64,000 nt of DNA from Pseudomonas protegens (GTDB lineage Bacteria; Pseudomonadota; Gammaproteobacteria; Pseudomonadales; Pseudomonadaceae). Below are positions 21,338 through 31,344 of the stretch, in pieces. A program made the position numbers and the translations under genes. The stretch lies in assembly GCF_013407925.2 (NCBI RefSeq), contig NZ_CP060201.1, positions 1,302,001 to 1,366,000 on the forward strand, in the 5' to 3' direction. The first letter of the stretch is position 1. Each line of letters opens with the position of its first letter. Under the pieces are notes generated by a model. It searched no databases, was not told where the DNA came from, and saw nothing but the letters and a program-made list of their open reading frames with translations.

Positions 21338-23110
21338 TTAGTAAGTCCGGACTTTTGGTTCAAAAGTCGGAACAGTCTTCGGCGAGAAGTTGACCGCACG
21401 CTTGGCAACGCGCTTCTCACCCGGGAAGTACAGGGTGTGGCACAGCCAGTTTTCGTCGTCACGGTCTTCAAAGTCTTCACGGGCGTGAGCGCCGCGGGAC
21501 TCTTTACGCACTTCAGCAGCGATGGCGGTGGCTTCAGCCACTTCCAGCAGGTTCTGCAGCTCAAGTGCCTCGATACGTGCAGTGTTGAAAGCTTGAGACT
21601 TGTCGTTGATCTTGACGTTGGCGATACGCTCGCGCAGATCGGCCAGCTGGGCGATACCCTTCTGCATGTATTCGCCAGTACGGAATACACCGAAGTAGTT
21701 CTGCATGCAGCTCTGCAGTTCGCGACGCAGGGTCGCCACGTCTTCACCGGTGGTGCGCTCGTTGAGCTTGGCCAGACGGTTCAGGGCCACGTCGACGTCG
21801 GTGTCGCTGGCGTCGCGGTATTCGATACCGTCGGTCAGCGCTTTTTCCAGGTGCAGACCTGCCGCACGACCGAAAACCACCAAGTCCAGCAGCGAGTTGC
21901 CGCCCAGACGGTTGGCACCGTGCACCGATACGCAAGCCACTTCACCCACTGCGAACAGGCCAGGGATGATGGTGTCTTCGCCAGCCGCGTTCTGAGTGAT
22001 CGCCTGACCATGGATGTTGGTGGCAACGCCGCCCATCATGTAGTGGCAGGTTGGAACCACTGGCACCGGAGCAACCACCGGGTCAACGTGCGCAAAGGTC
22101 TTGGACAGTTCGCAGATACCCGGCAGACGGCTGTGCAGCACTTCTTCGCCCAGGTGATCGAGCTTGAGCATCACGTGGTCGCCATTCGGACCACAGCCGT
22201 TGCCGGCGATGATTTCCTTGACCATGGAACGCGCCACAACGTCGCGACCAGCCAGGTCCTTGGCGTTCGGAGCATAACGCTCCATGAAACGCTCGCCGTG
22301 CTTGTTGATCAGGTAACCACCTTCACCACGGCAACCTTCGGTCACCAGTACACCGGCGCCGGCGATGCCGGTCGGGTGGAACTGCCACATTTCGATGTCT
22401 TGCACCGGAACGCCGGCACGCAGCGCCATGCCTACACCGTCACCGGTGTTGATCAGGGCGTTGGTGGTGGAAGCGTAGATACGACCTGCACCGCCGGTAG
22501 CCAGAACGGTGGCCTTGGAGCGGATGTAGGTGGTTTCGCCGGTTTCGATGCAGATAGCGATTACGCCGACAAAGGCGCCATCCTGGTTCTTCACCAGATC
22601 GACTGCGTACCACTCGTTGAGGAAGGTGGTACCGGCTTTCAGGTTGCCCTGATAAAGGGTATGCAGCAGCGCGTGGCCGGTACGGTCGGAAGCAGCGCAG
22701 GTACGAGCCGCCTGGCCGCCCTTGCCGTAGTCCTTGGACTGACCGCCGAAAGGACGCTGGTAGATACGACCGGTTTCGGTACGGGAGAACGGCAGGCCCA
22801 TGTGGTCCAGTTCGAAGACCGCAGCCGGGCCTTCCTGACACATGTATTCGATAGCGTCCTGGTCACCGATGTAGTCGGAACCCTTGACGGTATCGTACAT
22901 GTGCCAGCGCCAGTCATCGTTCGGGTCCGCCGAGGCGATCGCGCAAGTGATGCCGCCCTGGGCAGACACTGTGTGCGAACGGGTCGGGAACACCTTGGTG
23001 ATCACGGCAGTCTTGTGGCCACCCTGGGCCAACTGCAGTGCGGCACGCATGCCGGCGCCGCCGCCGCCAATGATGATGGCGTCGAAAGAAATGGTTGGAA
23101 TGTTAGCCAT
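21338..23110 (-). CDS. sdhA: succinate dehydrogenase flavoprotein subunit
   Basis: Oxidises succinate to fumarate with covalently bound FAD. 590 residues. The N-terminal dinucleotide fold [15 protein letters not shown] is followed by the flavin-linkage His46 in [11 protein letters not shown], the substrate region with MGLPFSRTE and HPTGI, and the fumarate reductase/SDH C-terminal domain. Three bases separate it from sdhD. Confidence 0.98.
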   Translation of the reverse strand: MANIPTISFDAIIIGGGGAGMRAALQLAQGGHKTAVITKVFPTRSHTVSAQGGITCAIASADPNDDWRWHMYDTVKGSDYIGDQDAIEYMCQEGPAAVFELDHMGLPFSRTETGRIYQRPFGGQSKDYGKGGQAARTCAASDRTGHALLHTLYQGNLKAGTTFLNEWYAVDLVKNQDGAFVGVIAICIETGETTYIRSKATVLATGGAGRIYASTTNALINTGDGVGMALRAGVPVQDIEMWQFHPTGIAGAGVLVTEGCRGEGGYLINKHGERFMERYAPNAKDLAGRDVVARSMVKEIIAGNGCGPNGDHVMLKLDHLGEEVLHSRLPGICELSKTFAHVDPVVAPVPVVPTCHYMMGGVATNIHGQAITQNAAGEDTIIPGLFAVGEVACVSVHGANRLGGNSLLDLVVFGRAAGLHLEKALTDGIEYRDASDTDVDVALNRLAKLNERTTGEDVATLRRELQSCMQNYFGVFRTGEYMQKGIAQLADLRERIANVKINDKSQAFNTARIEALELQNLLEVAEATAIAAEVRKESRGAHAREDFEDRDDENWLCHTLYFPGEKRVAKRAVNFSPKTVPTFEPKVRTY

Positions 23111-23113
23111 GAA

Positions 23114-23482
23114 TCAGATACCCCAGAGAATCTGCACACCCCAGACGAAGTAAGCGAACATCGCGACGCCGCATACTGCCTGGAAAAGGAAACGCACTGC
23201 TGTCGCCGACTTGCCCAGCGCCATCGGCGTCAGGTAGTCAGTCGAGATGGTCCACATGCCGACCCAGGCGTGAGCGCCCAGGGCCACCATGGCCAGCAGA
23301 CTGAAGATACGCATCCAGTTGTTTGCGAACAGGCCATGCCACTGGGTGTAGTCAATGCCCGGATTCGCTACGAGGTATCCGATCAGGAAAATGAAATAAG
23401 CCGCGAGAACGACCGCAGACACACGTTGTGCCATCCAGTCATAAAGGCCCGAACGCGACAGGTTCGTAACGCTGGTTACCAT
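23114..23482 (-). CDS. sdhD: succinate dehydrogenase membrane anchor subunit SdhD
   Basis: Small membrane anchor that, with SdhC, binds ubiquinone and heme b. 122 residues from MVTSVTNLSRSGLYDW with three membrane helices (about 17-37, 57-77, 95-117) and the conserved AHAWVGMWTISTDY. The ATG at 23482 fits homologues better than the one at 23488. The gene overlaps the sdhC end by seven bases. Confidence 0.95.
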   Translation of the reverse strand: MVTSVTNLSRSGLYDWMAQRVSAVVLAAYFIFLIGYLVANPGIDYTQWHGLFANNWMRIFSLLAMVALGAHAWVGMWTISTDYLTPMALGKSATAVRFLFQAVCGVAMFAYFVWGVQILWGI

Positions 23483-23850
23483 ATCCAAACTCCCGCCAGA
23501 ACGATTACCACCACGGATACGGCGATAACGATTTTCGAGCCCAGCTTGCCGCCTTCCAGCGTCTCACCGATGCCCATGTCCATGATCAGATGGCGTACAC
23601 CGGCCACCAAGTGATACAGCAAGGCGGACAAGAGGCCCCATGCAACGAATTTGGCCAGCGGACTGGTCAAGCACGCCTTCACCTCGGCATAGCCTTCCTC
23701 GGACCCCAGGGATTTGCTCAATGCATAAAGCATGATGCCGATGCCCAGGAAGAGGATGATGCCGGAAACACGGTGAAGAAACGACGTAACGCCGGTGATG
23801 GGGAGTTTGATGGTCCTTAGGTCTAGGTTTACAGGTCGTTGGCTATTCAC
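23476..23850 (-). CDS. sdhC: succinate dehydrogenase cytochrome b556 subunit SdhC
   Basis: Cytochrome b subunit of complex II. The sequence shows NLDLRTIKLPITGVTSFLHR, three membrane helices and the heme-ligand region YHLVAGVRHLIMD. The 124-residue frame starts at GTG 23850; no good Shine-Dalgarno precedes it. Some homologues carry four extra N-terminal residues (MKKA), and upstream here is GTG followed by seven A, which puts that alternative start out of frame. First gene of sdhCDAB, divergent from gltA. In pseudomonads this operon is a known target of PrrF small RNAs (knowledge, not shown here). Confidence 0.93.
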   Translation of the reverse strand: MNSQRPVNLDLRTIKLPITGVTSFLHRVSGIILFLGIGIMLYALSKSLGSEEGYAEVKACLTSPLAKFVAWGLLSALLYHLVAGVRHLIMDMGIGETLEGGKLGSKIVIAVSVVVIVLAGVWIW

Positions 23851-24213
23851 GGCTTTTTTTCACACTGAAGAGCCCCTAACAATCAGGGCAAAGTTGTTGG
23901 GGAGTGCACTGGTCAGGTCACCACTACCCAGGGAGTGCGACCCCCAATAAAGCGGGCCCAGAAGCCTACGGAGGTCGGTGGCCGAGTATAGACAGTTAGG
24001 CTACTAATGACAACGCAAACGCCTTCCCCTAATAGCTGATTGCGTTAGCCATATAAAAGGCGTAAATGGCGCTGAATTTCGCTAAAAAAACCCTCCCAAA
24101 GCCTTCTGGGACAAGACTTTAGGCAAATTGACATTCAGATTTATCTCACTATAGTGGTGCGGGCCCTGCGTGGGGGGTCTGTCTGATGATTTCAAGCATA
24201 AATAGGAGGCCAC
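23851..24213. other. divergent promoter region between sdhC and gltA
   Basis: 363 bases without a gene. It carries a clear sigma-70 promoter toward gltA (24128-24155) and must hold the sdhCDAB promoter. AT-rich sequence at 24050-24100 stands out against the GC-rich surroundings. Confidence 0.7.
24128..24155 (+). promoter_or_regulatory. sigma-70 promoter of gltA
   Basis: TTGACA at 24128-24133, a 16-base spacer and TATAGT at 24150-24155. Transcription would start near 24162, giving a leader of about 50 bases. Matches the consensus at 11 of 12 positions. Confidence 0.75.
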
Positions 24214-25503
24214 ATGGCTGACAAAAAAGCGCAGTTGATCATCGAGGGCGCAGCCCCCGTCGAGCTGCCCATTTTAACCGGCACCGTTGGTCCCGATGTA
24301 ATCGATGTTCGGGGCCTGACGGCCACGGGCCGCTTCACTTTTGACCCGGGTTTCATGTCGACCGCCTCCTGCGAGTCGAAAATCACCTACATCGACGGCG
24401 ACAACGGCATTCTGCTGCATCGCGGCTACCCGATCGAACAACTGGCTGAAAAGTCGGACTATCTGGAAACCTGCTACCTGCTGCTCAACGGTGAACTGCC
24501 CACCGCCGAACAAAAGGCTCAGTTCGTCAGCACCGTAAAGAACCACACCATGGTTCACGAACAGCTGAAGAGCTTCTTCAACGGCTTCCGTCGCGACGCT
24601 CACCCAATGGCGGTGATGTGTGGCGTAGTCGGCGCCCTGTCGGCGTTCTACCACGACTCTCTGGACATCAATAACCCGCAGCACCGCGAAATCTCCGCGG
24701 TACGCCTGGTGGCCAAGATGCCGACCCTGGCAGCGATGGTTTACAAGTACTCCATGGGCCAGCCGATGATGTACCCGCGCAACGACCTGTCGTACGCGGA
24801 AAACTTCCTGCACATGATGTTCAACACCCCGTGCGAGATCAAACCGATCAGCCCGGTACTGGCCAAGGCAATGGACCGGATCTTCATCCTCCACGCCGAC
24901 CACGAACAGAACGCCTCGACCTCCACCGTGCGCCTGGCCGGCTCTTCGGGTGCCAACCCGTTCGCCTGTATCGCTGCCGGTATCGCGGCACTCTGGGGCC
25001 CGGCCCACGGCGGCGCCAACGAAGCCGTGCTGACCATGCTCGACGAAATTGGCGATGTCTCGAACATCGACAAGTTCATCGCCAAGGCCAAGGACAAGAA
25101 CGATCCGTTCAAGCTCATGGGCTTCGGTCACCGCGTGTACAAGAACCGCGACCCACGCGCCACCGTGATGAAGCAGACCTGCGACGAAGTCCTGAAAGAA
25201 CTGGGCATCAACAACGATCCGCAACTCGAACTGGCCATGCGCCTGGAAGAGATCGCCCTGACCGACCCGTACTTCATCGAGCGCTCGCTGTACCCGAACG
25301 TCGACTTCTACTCGGGGATCATCCTCAAGGCGATCGGTATTCCAACCAGCATGTTCACCGTGATCTTCGCCCTGGCGCGGACCGTCGGCTGGATCTCGCA
25401 CTGGAAGGAAATGCTCTCCAGCCCTTACAAGATCGGCCGCCCACGTCAGCTGTACACCGGCTACGAGTCGCGCGACATCACCAAGCTGGAAGACCGCAAA
25501 TAA
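24214..25503 (+). CDS. gltA: citrate synthase (type II, hexameric)
   Basis: Condenses acetyl-CoA and oxaloacetate to citrate. 429 residues, the length of the NADH-sensitive hexameric Gram-negative type. The catalytic residues His265 ([10 protein letters not shown]), His306 ([13 protein letters not shown]) and Asp364 (NVDFYSG) are in place. GGAGG sits five bases before the ATG. Divergent from sdhCDAB, an arrangement conserved in pseudomonads, and followed by a terminator. Confidence 0.98.
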   Translation: MADKKAQLIIEGAAPVELPILTGTVGPDVIDVRGLTATGRFTFDPGFMSTASCESKITYIDGDNGILLHRGYPIEQLAEKSDYLETCYLLLNGELPTAEQKAQFVSTVKNHTMVHEQLKSFFNGFRRDAHPMAVMCGVVGALSAFYHDSLDINNPQHREISAVRLVAKMPTLAAMVYKYSMGQPMMYPRNDLSYAENFLHMMFNTPCEIKPISPVLAKAMDRIFILHADHEQNASTSTVRLAGSSGANPFACIAAGIAALWGPAHGGANEAVLTMLDEIGDVSNIDKFIAKAKDKNDPFKLMGFGHRVYKNRDPRATVMKQTCDEVLKELGINNDPQLELAMRLEEIALTDPYFIERSLYPNVDFYSGIILKAIGIPTSMFTVIFALARTVGWISHWKEMLSSPYKIGRPRQLYTGYESRDITKLEDRK

Positions 25504-25536
25504 GACCTGCCTTGCGCACACGTCTTAGCTGCACCG

Positions 25537-25568
25537 AATACGGCCTCTGATAGAGGTCGTATTTGTTT
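25537..25568 (+). terminator. terminator of gltA
   Basis: AATACGGCCTCT/GAGGTCGTATT stem with a single bulge, loop GATA, then TTGTTT; 33 bases past the stop. Confidence 0.75.
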
Positions 25569-25589
25569 CTGCCCTCCCCTGACCTACAT

Positions 25590-25690
25590 CCCGCGGGCGC
25601 CGGCTTACCGGCCAGGAGCCCCGCAAACCCCGCTCCCCACCCTTCAATTAGGCTTTCGCTGGCAAGCCAGCGCCTACAGCAGTGCGCCTG
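25590..25690. repeat. REP-type intergenic element
   Basis: Contains GCGCCGGCTTACCGGCCAGG on the left and TTCGCTGGCAAGCCAGCGCC plus TACAGCAG on the right, the same right-hand motif (TTCGCTGGC.AGCCAGCGCCTACA) as at 38899-38924. Confidence 0.6.
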
Positions 25691-25721
25691 CTGTCGGGGT
25701 ATTTGGACAGGGCTGGCAGGC

Positions 25722-25754
25722 ATAAAAAATGCCCCGATCTTTCGATCGAGGCAT
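25722..25754 (-). terminator. terminator of the acetate permease operon
   Basis: ATGCCCCGATC/GATCGAGGCAT stem with one mismatch, loop TTTC, followed on the minus strand by a run of six T. Located 48 bases after the actP stop. Confidence 0.8.
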
Positions 25755-25801
25755 TTGGCTATTACTCAGCGTCTGTATAGAAGCCGATACACCGGATGGG
25801 C

Positions 25802-27460
25802 TTAGTGCGACACCGCCCCACTGGCCCCCAGGCCGGTCTGCGAACGCACGAACTGCGGAAAGAACAGGGCCCGCTCGTTGACCGCCGAAGCCGACTTGTC
25901 AGTGATGGAGAAGAACCAGATACCGATGAAGGCAATGATCATCGAGAACAACGCCGGGTACTCATACGGGAAGATCGCCTTCTCGTGATGCAGGATCTGC
26001 ACCCAGATGGTCGGACCCAGCACCATCAGCGCCACCGCACTGACCAGACCCAGCCAGCCGCCAATCATGGCGCCACGGGTGGTCAGCTTCTTCCAGTACA
26101 TCGAGAGCAGCAGCACCGGGAAGTTGCAGCTGGCAGCGATGGAGAACGCCAGGCCCACCATGAACGCAATGTTCTGGCTTTCGAAGAGGATGCCCAGGCC
26201 GATGGCCAGCACGCCCAAGGCCACGGTCGTGATCTTGGAAACGCGAATCTCGTCCTTCTCGTTGGCCTTGCCCTTCTTGATCACGCTGGCATACAGGTCG
26301 TGGGACACCGCCGAAGCACCCGCCAGGGTCAGCCCTGCCACAACCGCCAGGATGGTGGCGAAGGCCACCGCCGAGATGAAGCCGAGGAACACGCTGCCAC
26401 CCACCGCATTGGCCAGGTGCACCGCCGCCATGTTGTTACCACCCAGCAAGGCGCCAGCGGCATCCTTGAAGTCCGGATTGGTGCTCACCAGCAGGATCGC
26501 GCCAAAACCGATGATGAAGGTCAGGATGTAGAAGTAGCCGATGAAGCCAGTGGCGTAGAGCACGCTCTTGCGGGCTTCCTTGGCATCGCTCACGGTGAAG
26601 AAGCGCATGAGGATGTGTGGCAGGCCGGCTGTACCGAACATCAGCGCCAGCCCCAGGGAAAACGCCGAGATCGGATCCTTCACCAGTCCGCCCGGGCTCA
26701 TGATCGCCTCACCTTTGGGGTGAACCTTGACCGCCTCGGAGAACAGGGTGTTGAAGTCGAAGTTGACGTGCTTCATCACCATCAGCGCCATAAAGGACGC
26801 ACCGGACAGCAGCAGCACCGCCTTGATGATCTGCACCCAGGTGGTGGCCAGCATGCCGCCGAACAGCACGTACAGGCACATCAGGATCCCCACCAGGATC
26901 ACTGCCACGTGGTAATCGAGGCCGAACAGCAACTGGATCAGCTTGCCGGCACCGACCATCTGCGCGATCAGGTAGAACGCCACCACCACCAGCGAGCCAC
27001 AGGCCGACAGGGTGCGGATCTGGGTCTGCCCGAGGCGGTAGGACGCCACGTCGGCAAAGGTGTACTTGCCCAGGTTGCGCAGGCGCTCGGCGATCAGGAA
27101 CAGAATGATCGGCCAGCCCACCAGGAAGCCGATGGAGTAGATCAGGCCGTCATAGCCGGAAGTGAACACCAGGGCGGAAATCCCCAGGAAGGACGCCGCG
27201 GACATGTAGTCACCGGCAATCGCCAGGCCGTTCTGGAAGCCGGTGATCTTGCCGCCCGCCGCGTAATAGTCGGCAGCCGACTTGTTGCGCTTGGAGGCCC
27301 AGTAGGTGATGCACAGCGTTGCCCCGACAAACACCACGAACATGGCAATCGCCGAAACGTTGAGGGGTTGCTTGTGGACTTCGCCGGTCAAAGCGTCTGC
27401 GGCCCAGAGGGCAGGAGCGAAAGCGGCAAGACCGAGTGCTGCGAATAGACGTCGGATCAT
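25802..27460 (-). CDS. actP: cation/acetate symporter ActP
   Basis: Sodium:solute symporter family permease for acetate and related short acids, inner membrane. 552 residues with an N-terminal signal-like segment ([20 protein letters not shown]) and about 13 membrane helices. The SSS core reads [20 protein letters not shown] then YMSAASFLG, typical of ActP. It overlaps the DUF485 gene by four bases, the standard acetate permease operon. Whether it also takes pyruvate or propionate cannot be read from the sequence. Confidence 0.95.
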   Translation of the reverse strand: MIRRLFAALGLAAFAPALWAADALTGEVHKQPLNVSAIAMFVVFVGATLCITYWASKRNKSAADYYAAGGKITGFQNGLAIAGDYMSAASFLGISALVFTSGYDGLIYSIGFLVGWPIILFLIAERLRNLGKYTFADVASYRLGQTQIRTLSACGSLVVVAFYLIAQMVGAGKLIQLLFGLDYHVAVILVGILMCLYVLFGGMLATTWVQIIKAVLLLSGASFMALMVMKHVNFDFNTLFSEAVKVHPKGEAIMSPGGLVKDPISAFSLGLALMFGTAGLPHILMRFFTVSDAKEARKSVLYATGFIGYFYILTFIIGFGAILLVSTNPDFKDAAGALLGGNNMAAVHLANAVGGSVFLGFISAVAFATILAVVAGLTLAGASAVSHDLYASVIKKGKANEKDEIRVSKITTVALGVLAIGLGILFESQNIAFMVGLAFSIAASCNFPVLLLSMYWKKLTTRGAMIGGWLGLVSAVALMVLGPTIWVQILHHEKAIFPYEYPALFSMIIAFIGIWFFSITDKSASAVNERALFFPQFVRSQTGLGASGAVSH

Positions 27461-27768
27461 TGCTGAGCCTCCTTCAGGATCGCGTTGTTCAGCTCGTCGA
27501 ACTCACCGTTGGCGCGTCGCACATAGATGGCCGTCAGGACGAAGGCCGAGACAATCAAGCCGACACCAATGGGAATGCCCCAGGTGATGGATGACGTTGG
27601 ACTGAGTTTGGCACCCAGGATCTGGGGCCCGTAGGCGATCAACAGGATGAAACCCGAGTAAAGCCCAAGCATGATCGCCGAAAGAATCCAGGCGAACCGC
27701 TCTCGCTTGCTGACCAGCTCCTTGAAACGCGGGCTGTTTTGAATCGAGAGGTAAATGCTGTCGTTCAT
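27457..27768 (-). CDS. DUF485 family membrane protein, partner of ActP
   Basis: 103 residues with two membrane helices (about 25-47 and 60-82) and the DUF485 signature [18 protein letters not shown] near the N-terminus. The family nearly always precedes actP (yjcH in E. coli), suggesting a role in permease assembly or activity; that is not proven. AGGA lies upstream of ATG 27768, and the bases next to the ATG spell AAAAACAA, an Hfq/Crc-type motif. Confidence 0.92.
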   Translation of the reverse strand: MNDSIYLSIQNSPRFKELVSKRERFAWILSAIMLGLYSGFILLIAYGPQILGAKLSPTSSITWGIPIGVGLIVSAFVLTAIYVRRANGEFDELNNAILKEAQQ

Positions 27769-27775
27769 TGTTTTT
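27768..27775 (-). promoter_or_regulatory. candidate Hfq/Crc CA-motif at the start of DUF485-actP mRNA
   Basis: AAAAACAA fits AANAANAA exactly and overlaps the first base of the start codon. In pseudomonads such motifs at translation starts mediate catabolite repression through Hfq and Crc. Confidence 0.5.
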
Positions 27776-27890
27776 ATCCTCGCAGCACAGATTTTAGATG
27801 GAACGCAATCCACTCTATGCGGCTATGGAGCAGGTTCCAGACGACCTTAGTATTAGAACGACATTAACCACCTCGCCAACTTTCCCCCCG

Positions 27891-27933
27891 AAAAAAACCA
27901 GGGCCGCCCGCTGATAGCAGCGGGCGGCCCTGG
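27891..27933 (-). terminator. terminator of the betaine/choline-type binding protein gene
   Basis: A perfect 16-base stem (CCAGGGCCGCCCGCTG and its complement) with loop ATAG and a seven-base T-tract on the minus strand, 25 bases after the stop. Confidence 0.92.
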
Positions 27934-27958
27934 GACCCTCGATCTAGACGCCTGGCGA

Positions 27959-28810
27959 CTATTTAGCCGTCCACTCGGCAACCCGTTCCGGGTGCTTGGC
28001 AACCCAGTCCTTGGCCGCTACGTCCGGTTTTGCACCGTCTTGAATGGCCAGCATGACCTGACCGATTTCGTCCTTGGACGCCCACTGGAACTTCTTCAGG
28101 AACGCCGCCACTTCCGGCGCCTTCTTCTCCAGCCCCTTGCTGCCGATGCTGTTGACGGTTTCAGCAGCGCCGTAGACGCCTTTCGGGTCTTCGAGGAAAC
28201 GCAGCTTCCACTTGGCGAACATCCAGTGCGGCACCCAGCCGGTCACGGCGATGGATTCCTGCTTCTCCTCGGCCCGGGTCAATTCGGCGATCATCGCCGC
28301 GCCGGAACTGGCCTGCAGCTTGTAGTCCAGACCGTAGTCCTTGATCGCCTGATCCGTTTTGAGCATCACCCCGGACCCGGCGTCGATGCCCACGATCTTG
28401 TTCTTGAAGCTGGTGTCGGTCTTGAGATCATCGATGCTCTTGGCCTTGACGTACTCGGGCACGATCAGGCCGATCTTGGCGTCCTTGAAGTTGGGGCCAT
28501 AGTCCACCACCTTGTCCTTGTTCTTGGCCCAGTACTCGCCGTGAGTCACCGGCAACCAGGCCGAGAGCATGGCGTCGAGTTTGCCGGTGGCCACGCCCTG
28601 CCACATGATCCCGGTCGCCACCGCTTGCAGCTTGACGTCATAACCGAGCTTCTGCTTGATCACCTCCGCAGCCACATAGGTCGTCGCCACGCTGTCGGAC
28701 CAGCCGTCGACGTAGCCGATGCTCAGGGTCTTGCTGTCGGCACTGGCCAGAGTGGAGCTGACGGCAAGTACCAGTGCGGCACCTGCGCCTAAGAGTCGTC
28801 GCATCTTCAT
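27959..28810 (-). CDS. glycine betaine/choline-type ABC transporter substrate-binding protein
   Basis: Periplasmic solute receptor of the OpuAC/ProX family. 283 residues: signal peptide ending near ASA (about residue 24), then LSIGYVDGWSDSVATTYV, typical of the quaternary-amine receptors, with several Trp and Tyr available for an aromatic box (GWSDS, MWQG, SAWLPVTHGEYW, GWVPHWMF). No permease or ATPase gene is adjacent, so it is an orphan receptor that would use a core transporter encoded elsewhere, as CaiX and BetX do with CbcWV in P. aeruginosa. Exact ligand is not decidable. Start may be Met1 or Met3. Confidence 0.88.
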   Translation of the reverse strand: MKMRRLLGAGAALVLAVSSTLASADSKTLSIGYVDGWSDSVATTYVAAEVIKQKLGYDVKLQAVATGIMWQGVATGKLDAMLSAWLPVTHGEYWAKNKDKVVDYGPNFKDAKIGLIVPEYVKAKSIDDLKTDTSFKNKIVGIDAGSGVMLKTDQAIKDYGLDYKLQASSGAAMIAELTRAEEKQESIAVTGWVPHWMFAKWKLRFLEDPKGVYGAAETVNSIGSKGLEKKAPEVAAFLKKFQWASKDEIGQVMLAIQDGAKPDVAAKDWVAKHPERVAEWTAK

Positions 28811-29140
28811 CGTTACTTCCCCGAAAAGTGCAGTGCCGGGCGGCTGCCAGGCACGTCAACGTATGGTTATGGTGCACAGCGCCCCCATCACGCCTCACCG
28901 CGAACGCGTTCGATCATCAGCGGAGTACTGATGCTTCGATCATCAACCCGCCTTCGCCCACGACCTGCTCTGTCTGCGACCTCAAGACAACCAGCAACGA
29001 CATCAGATAGCCATTAACCAGCCCACCCCAGATCCCCCGCCGCAGGCCCGCCCGAACTTTGCATGGCAAGCGCATGCCGACCACCAAGCCCCGGACAAAT
29101 ACGGGTAAGATGCCGGGCTTTGCTCTGCTACGGCCCGACC
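28811..29140. other. divergent intergenic region
   Basis: 330 bases between the binding protein gene and the GH17 gene. Contains the two promoters presumably; I see no small gene or strong repeat. CGCGTTCGATCATCAG and GCTTCGATCATCAACC share a TTCGATCATCA direct repeat at 28909-28919 and 28935-28945. Confidence 0.45.
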
Positions 29141-30694
29141 ATGCCCGCTTCTGCCCGCTTCCCTGCCCTCGCTTATCTGTTTGCCTGCCTGATCGGCCTG
29201 CTGGCCCTTTGTGGCTACTGGTACGGCCTTGGCCAGCCAGTGCACCTGGCCGACGTCGCCAGCGCCAACCACAAACTGCAATGCGCGTCCTATACGCCGT
29301 TCGACAAGGATCAGTCGCCCTTCGACCAACCATTCAAACTGCGCCCCGAGCGCATGGATGCCGACCTGGCGCTGCTGGCCACCCGCTTCGAATGCATCCG
29401 CACCTACTCCATGACCGGCCTAGAAGCACTGCCGGAGCTGGCGCGCAAGCACGGCCTGAAACTGATGATCGGCGCCTGGGTCAACAGCAACCCGGTGGAC
29501 ACCGAGAAGGAAGTCGATCTGCTGATCGCCTCGGCCAACGCCAACCCGGACGTGGTCAGCGCGGTGATCGTCGGCAACGAAGCCCTGCTGCGCAAGGAAG
29601 TCACCGGCGCGCAACTGGCGCGGCTGATTCTCAAGGTCAAGGCCGGGGTCAAGCAGCCGGTGACCTACGCCGACGTCTGGGAGTTCTGGCTCAAGCACCC
29701 GGAAATCGCCCCGGCGGTGGACTTTCTCACCATCCACCTGCTGCCCTACTGGGAAGACGATCCGTCGAACATCGACGCCGCCCTCAACCATGTGGCCGAA
29801 GTGCGCCAGGTGTTCGGCAACCGTTTCGCCCCCAAGGACGTGCTGATCGGTGAAACCGGCTGGCCCAGCGAAGGCCGCCAGCGCGAAACCGCGCTGCCGA
29901 GCCGGGTCAACGAAGCCAAGTTCATTCGCGGCTTCGTCGCCCTGGCAGAACACAATGGCTGGCACTACAACCTGATCGAAGCCTTCGACCAACCCTGGAA
30001 ACGCGCCAGCGAAGGTGCGGTCGGCGGCTACTGGGGACTGTTCGACGCCGATCGCCAGGACAAGGGCATCCTCGCCGGCCCGGTTTCCAACCTGCCTCAC
30101 TGGCCGCTGTGGCTGGGCGTGGGCGGCGTGATCTTCCTCGGCACCCTGGTGCTGGGTGGGTCGGTCCGGACCCGGCGCGCAGCGCTGTTGCTGCCACTGC
30201 TGGGGACGCTGGCGGCCTGCGCCATCGGCACCTGGGCCGAACTGGCGCGGGTCACCAGCCGCTTCACCGGGGAATGGGTGTGGGCTGCCTTGCTGCTGGG
30301 CTTGAACCTGCTGGTGCTGGCCCATGCCGCACTGACCCTGAGCCCACGCCAAGGCTGGCGCCAACGGGCCTTCAACGCCCTGGAACAGCGCGCCGGCTGG
30401 CTCCTGGCGGCAGCGGGCTTCGCCGCGGCGGTGATGATGCTGGAACTGGTGTTCGACCCACGCTACCGCAGCTTCCCCAGCGCGGCCCTGATCCTGCCGG
30501 CGCTGGTCTACCTGTGCCGTCCGGTCCGCGTAGCGCGCCGCGAGATTGCCCTGCTGACCTTTATCCTGGGGGCCGGCATCGCTCCCCAGCTGTACCAGGA
30601 AGGCCTGGCCAACCAGCAAGCCTGGGGCTGGGCCCTGGTCAGCCTGCTGATGGTGGCCGCGCTGTGGCGCAGCCTCCGGGCCCGTATCGCCTGA
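29141..30694 (+). CDS. GH17 beta-glucosyltransferase with C-terminal membrane domain
   Basis: 517 residues starting MPASARFPAL (ATG 29141; the frame opens at 29063 but residues before are not family-like). An N-terminal membrane anchor (about 8-28) is followed by a periplasmic GH17 domain (about 45-330) with the acid/base Glu147 in VGNEALL and the nucleophile Glu238 in IGETGWPSEG, then about six membrane helices to the end. This architecture belongs to proteobacterial beta-1,3-glucan transferases acting on periplasmic or cyclic glucans, often annotated as beta-(1-6) glucan synthase. No partner synthase (NdvB-like) is adjacent. Confidence 0.87.
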   Translation: MPASARFPALAYLFACLIGLLALCGYWYGLGQPVHLADVASANHKLQCASYTPFDKDQSPFDQPFKLRPERMDADLALLATRFECIRTYSMTGLEALPELARKHGLKLMIGAWVNSNPVDTEKEVDLLIASANANPDVVSAVIVGNEALLRKEVTGAQLARLILKVKAGVKQPVTYADVWEFWLKHPEIAPAVDFLTIHLLPYWEDDPSNIDAALNHVAEVRQVFGNRFAPKDVLIGETGWPSEGRQRETALPSRVNEAKFIRGFVALAEHNGWHYNLIEAFDQPWKRASEGAVGGYWGLFDADRQDKGILAGPVSNLPHWPLWLGVGGVIFLGTLVLGGSVRTRRAALLLPLLGTLAACAIGTWAELARVTSRFTGEWVWAALLLGLNLLVLAHAALTLSPRQGWRQRAFNALEQRAGWLLAAAGFAAAVMMLELVFDPRYRSFPSAALILPALVYLCRPVRVARREIALLTFILGAGIAPQLYQEGLANQQAWGWALVSLLMVAALWRSLRARIA

Positions 30695-30706
30695 CTCTTC
30701 AACTGT

Positions 30707-30739
30707 GGCCGCGGGCGCGCCTGGATGGCGTCCGCGGCC
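30707..30739. terminator. GC-rich hairpin between convergent genes
   Basis: GGCCGCGG and CCGCGGCC form an eight-base stem around a 17-base partly paired loop, 12 bases past the GH17 stop. No T-tract, so termination is possible but weakly supported. Confidence 0.35.
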
Positions 30740-30745
30740 GACAGG

Positions 30746-31111
30746 TCAGGGTCGCGCAGCCCGTACCAGGCGCAATGCGGCAATCACCACCGCGAACACC
30801 GCCAGGGTCGTGTTGTACAGCGCCAGCGCCGGAATACCGGCCAGCATCGCCAGCACCGCCAGCCACCAGCCGCTGCGCCCCGGCAGCACAAAGGCCAGTA
30901 GCGCGGCGCCCAGGGCACTCCAGCCCAGCACCTTGAAGTGGATCATCCAGCCCAGGCTGGAGCGCAGCGAGCATTCCCAACGCGCGGCTTCGTCGACACA
31001 GGCGCCCACCCAGCGCGCGTCCTCCATAAAACCGTAGAGCAAGCCATAACTGGCGGCCAGCCACAACGGCAGGACGATGAGCAGCACAATCACGGGCAAG
31101 CGGCGAGACAT
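30746..31111 (-). CDS. small integral membrane protein, unknown function
   Basis: 121 residues from MSRRLPVIVL with four hydrophobic segments (about 5-25, 50-68, 70-88, 92-112). A pair of cysteines (ACVDEAARWEC) lies in the first loop, probably periplasmic. I do not recognise the family. The ATG at 31111 follows GGAG in a CGGAGTG context. It converges on the GH17 gene with no obvious functional link. Confidence 0.7.
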   Translation of the reverse strand: MSRRLPVIVLLIVLPLWLAASYGLLYGFMEDARWVGACVDEAARWECSLRSSLGWMIHFKVLGWSALGAALLAFVLPGRSGWWLAVLAMLAGIPALALYNTTLAVFAVVIAALRLVRAARP

Positions 31112-31344
31112 GGAACACTCCGAACAATCAAAACGGCGCCCAGCATAATCCTCCACAAACGCTTGGCAAGGGCGATGCACAGATAACTATTCAGCAAATG
31201 CCGGCAACGTGTATCGTCCGCCTACCAGCAACCTGCGCCACGCCTGCGGCAGGGATATTTGTGCTACCCCATGGCACTTCGGCAGCAGCGCGGTGGTCAT
31301 AGCCTGCAAACCTCATTCGGCACCTTCCTTCTAGGGATACAGTC

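Noticed and set aside
20654..23614. 986-residue frame opposite sdhB-sdhA-sdhD
   Set aside because: Antisense shadow of the sdh genes, with no recognisable domain.
25796..27448. 550-residue frame opposite actP
   Set aside because: Antisense shadow with biased His/Gln content and no domain.
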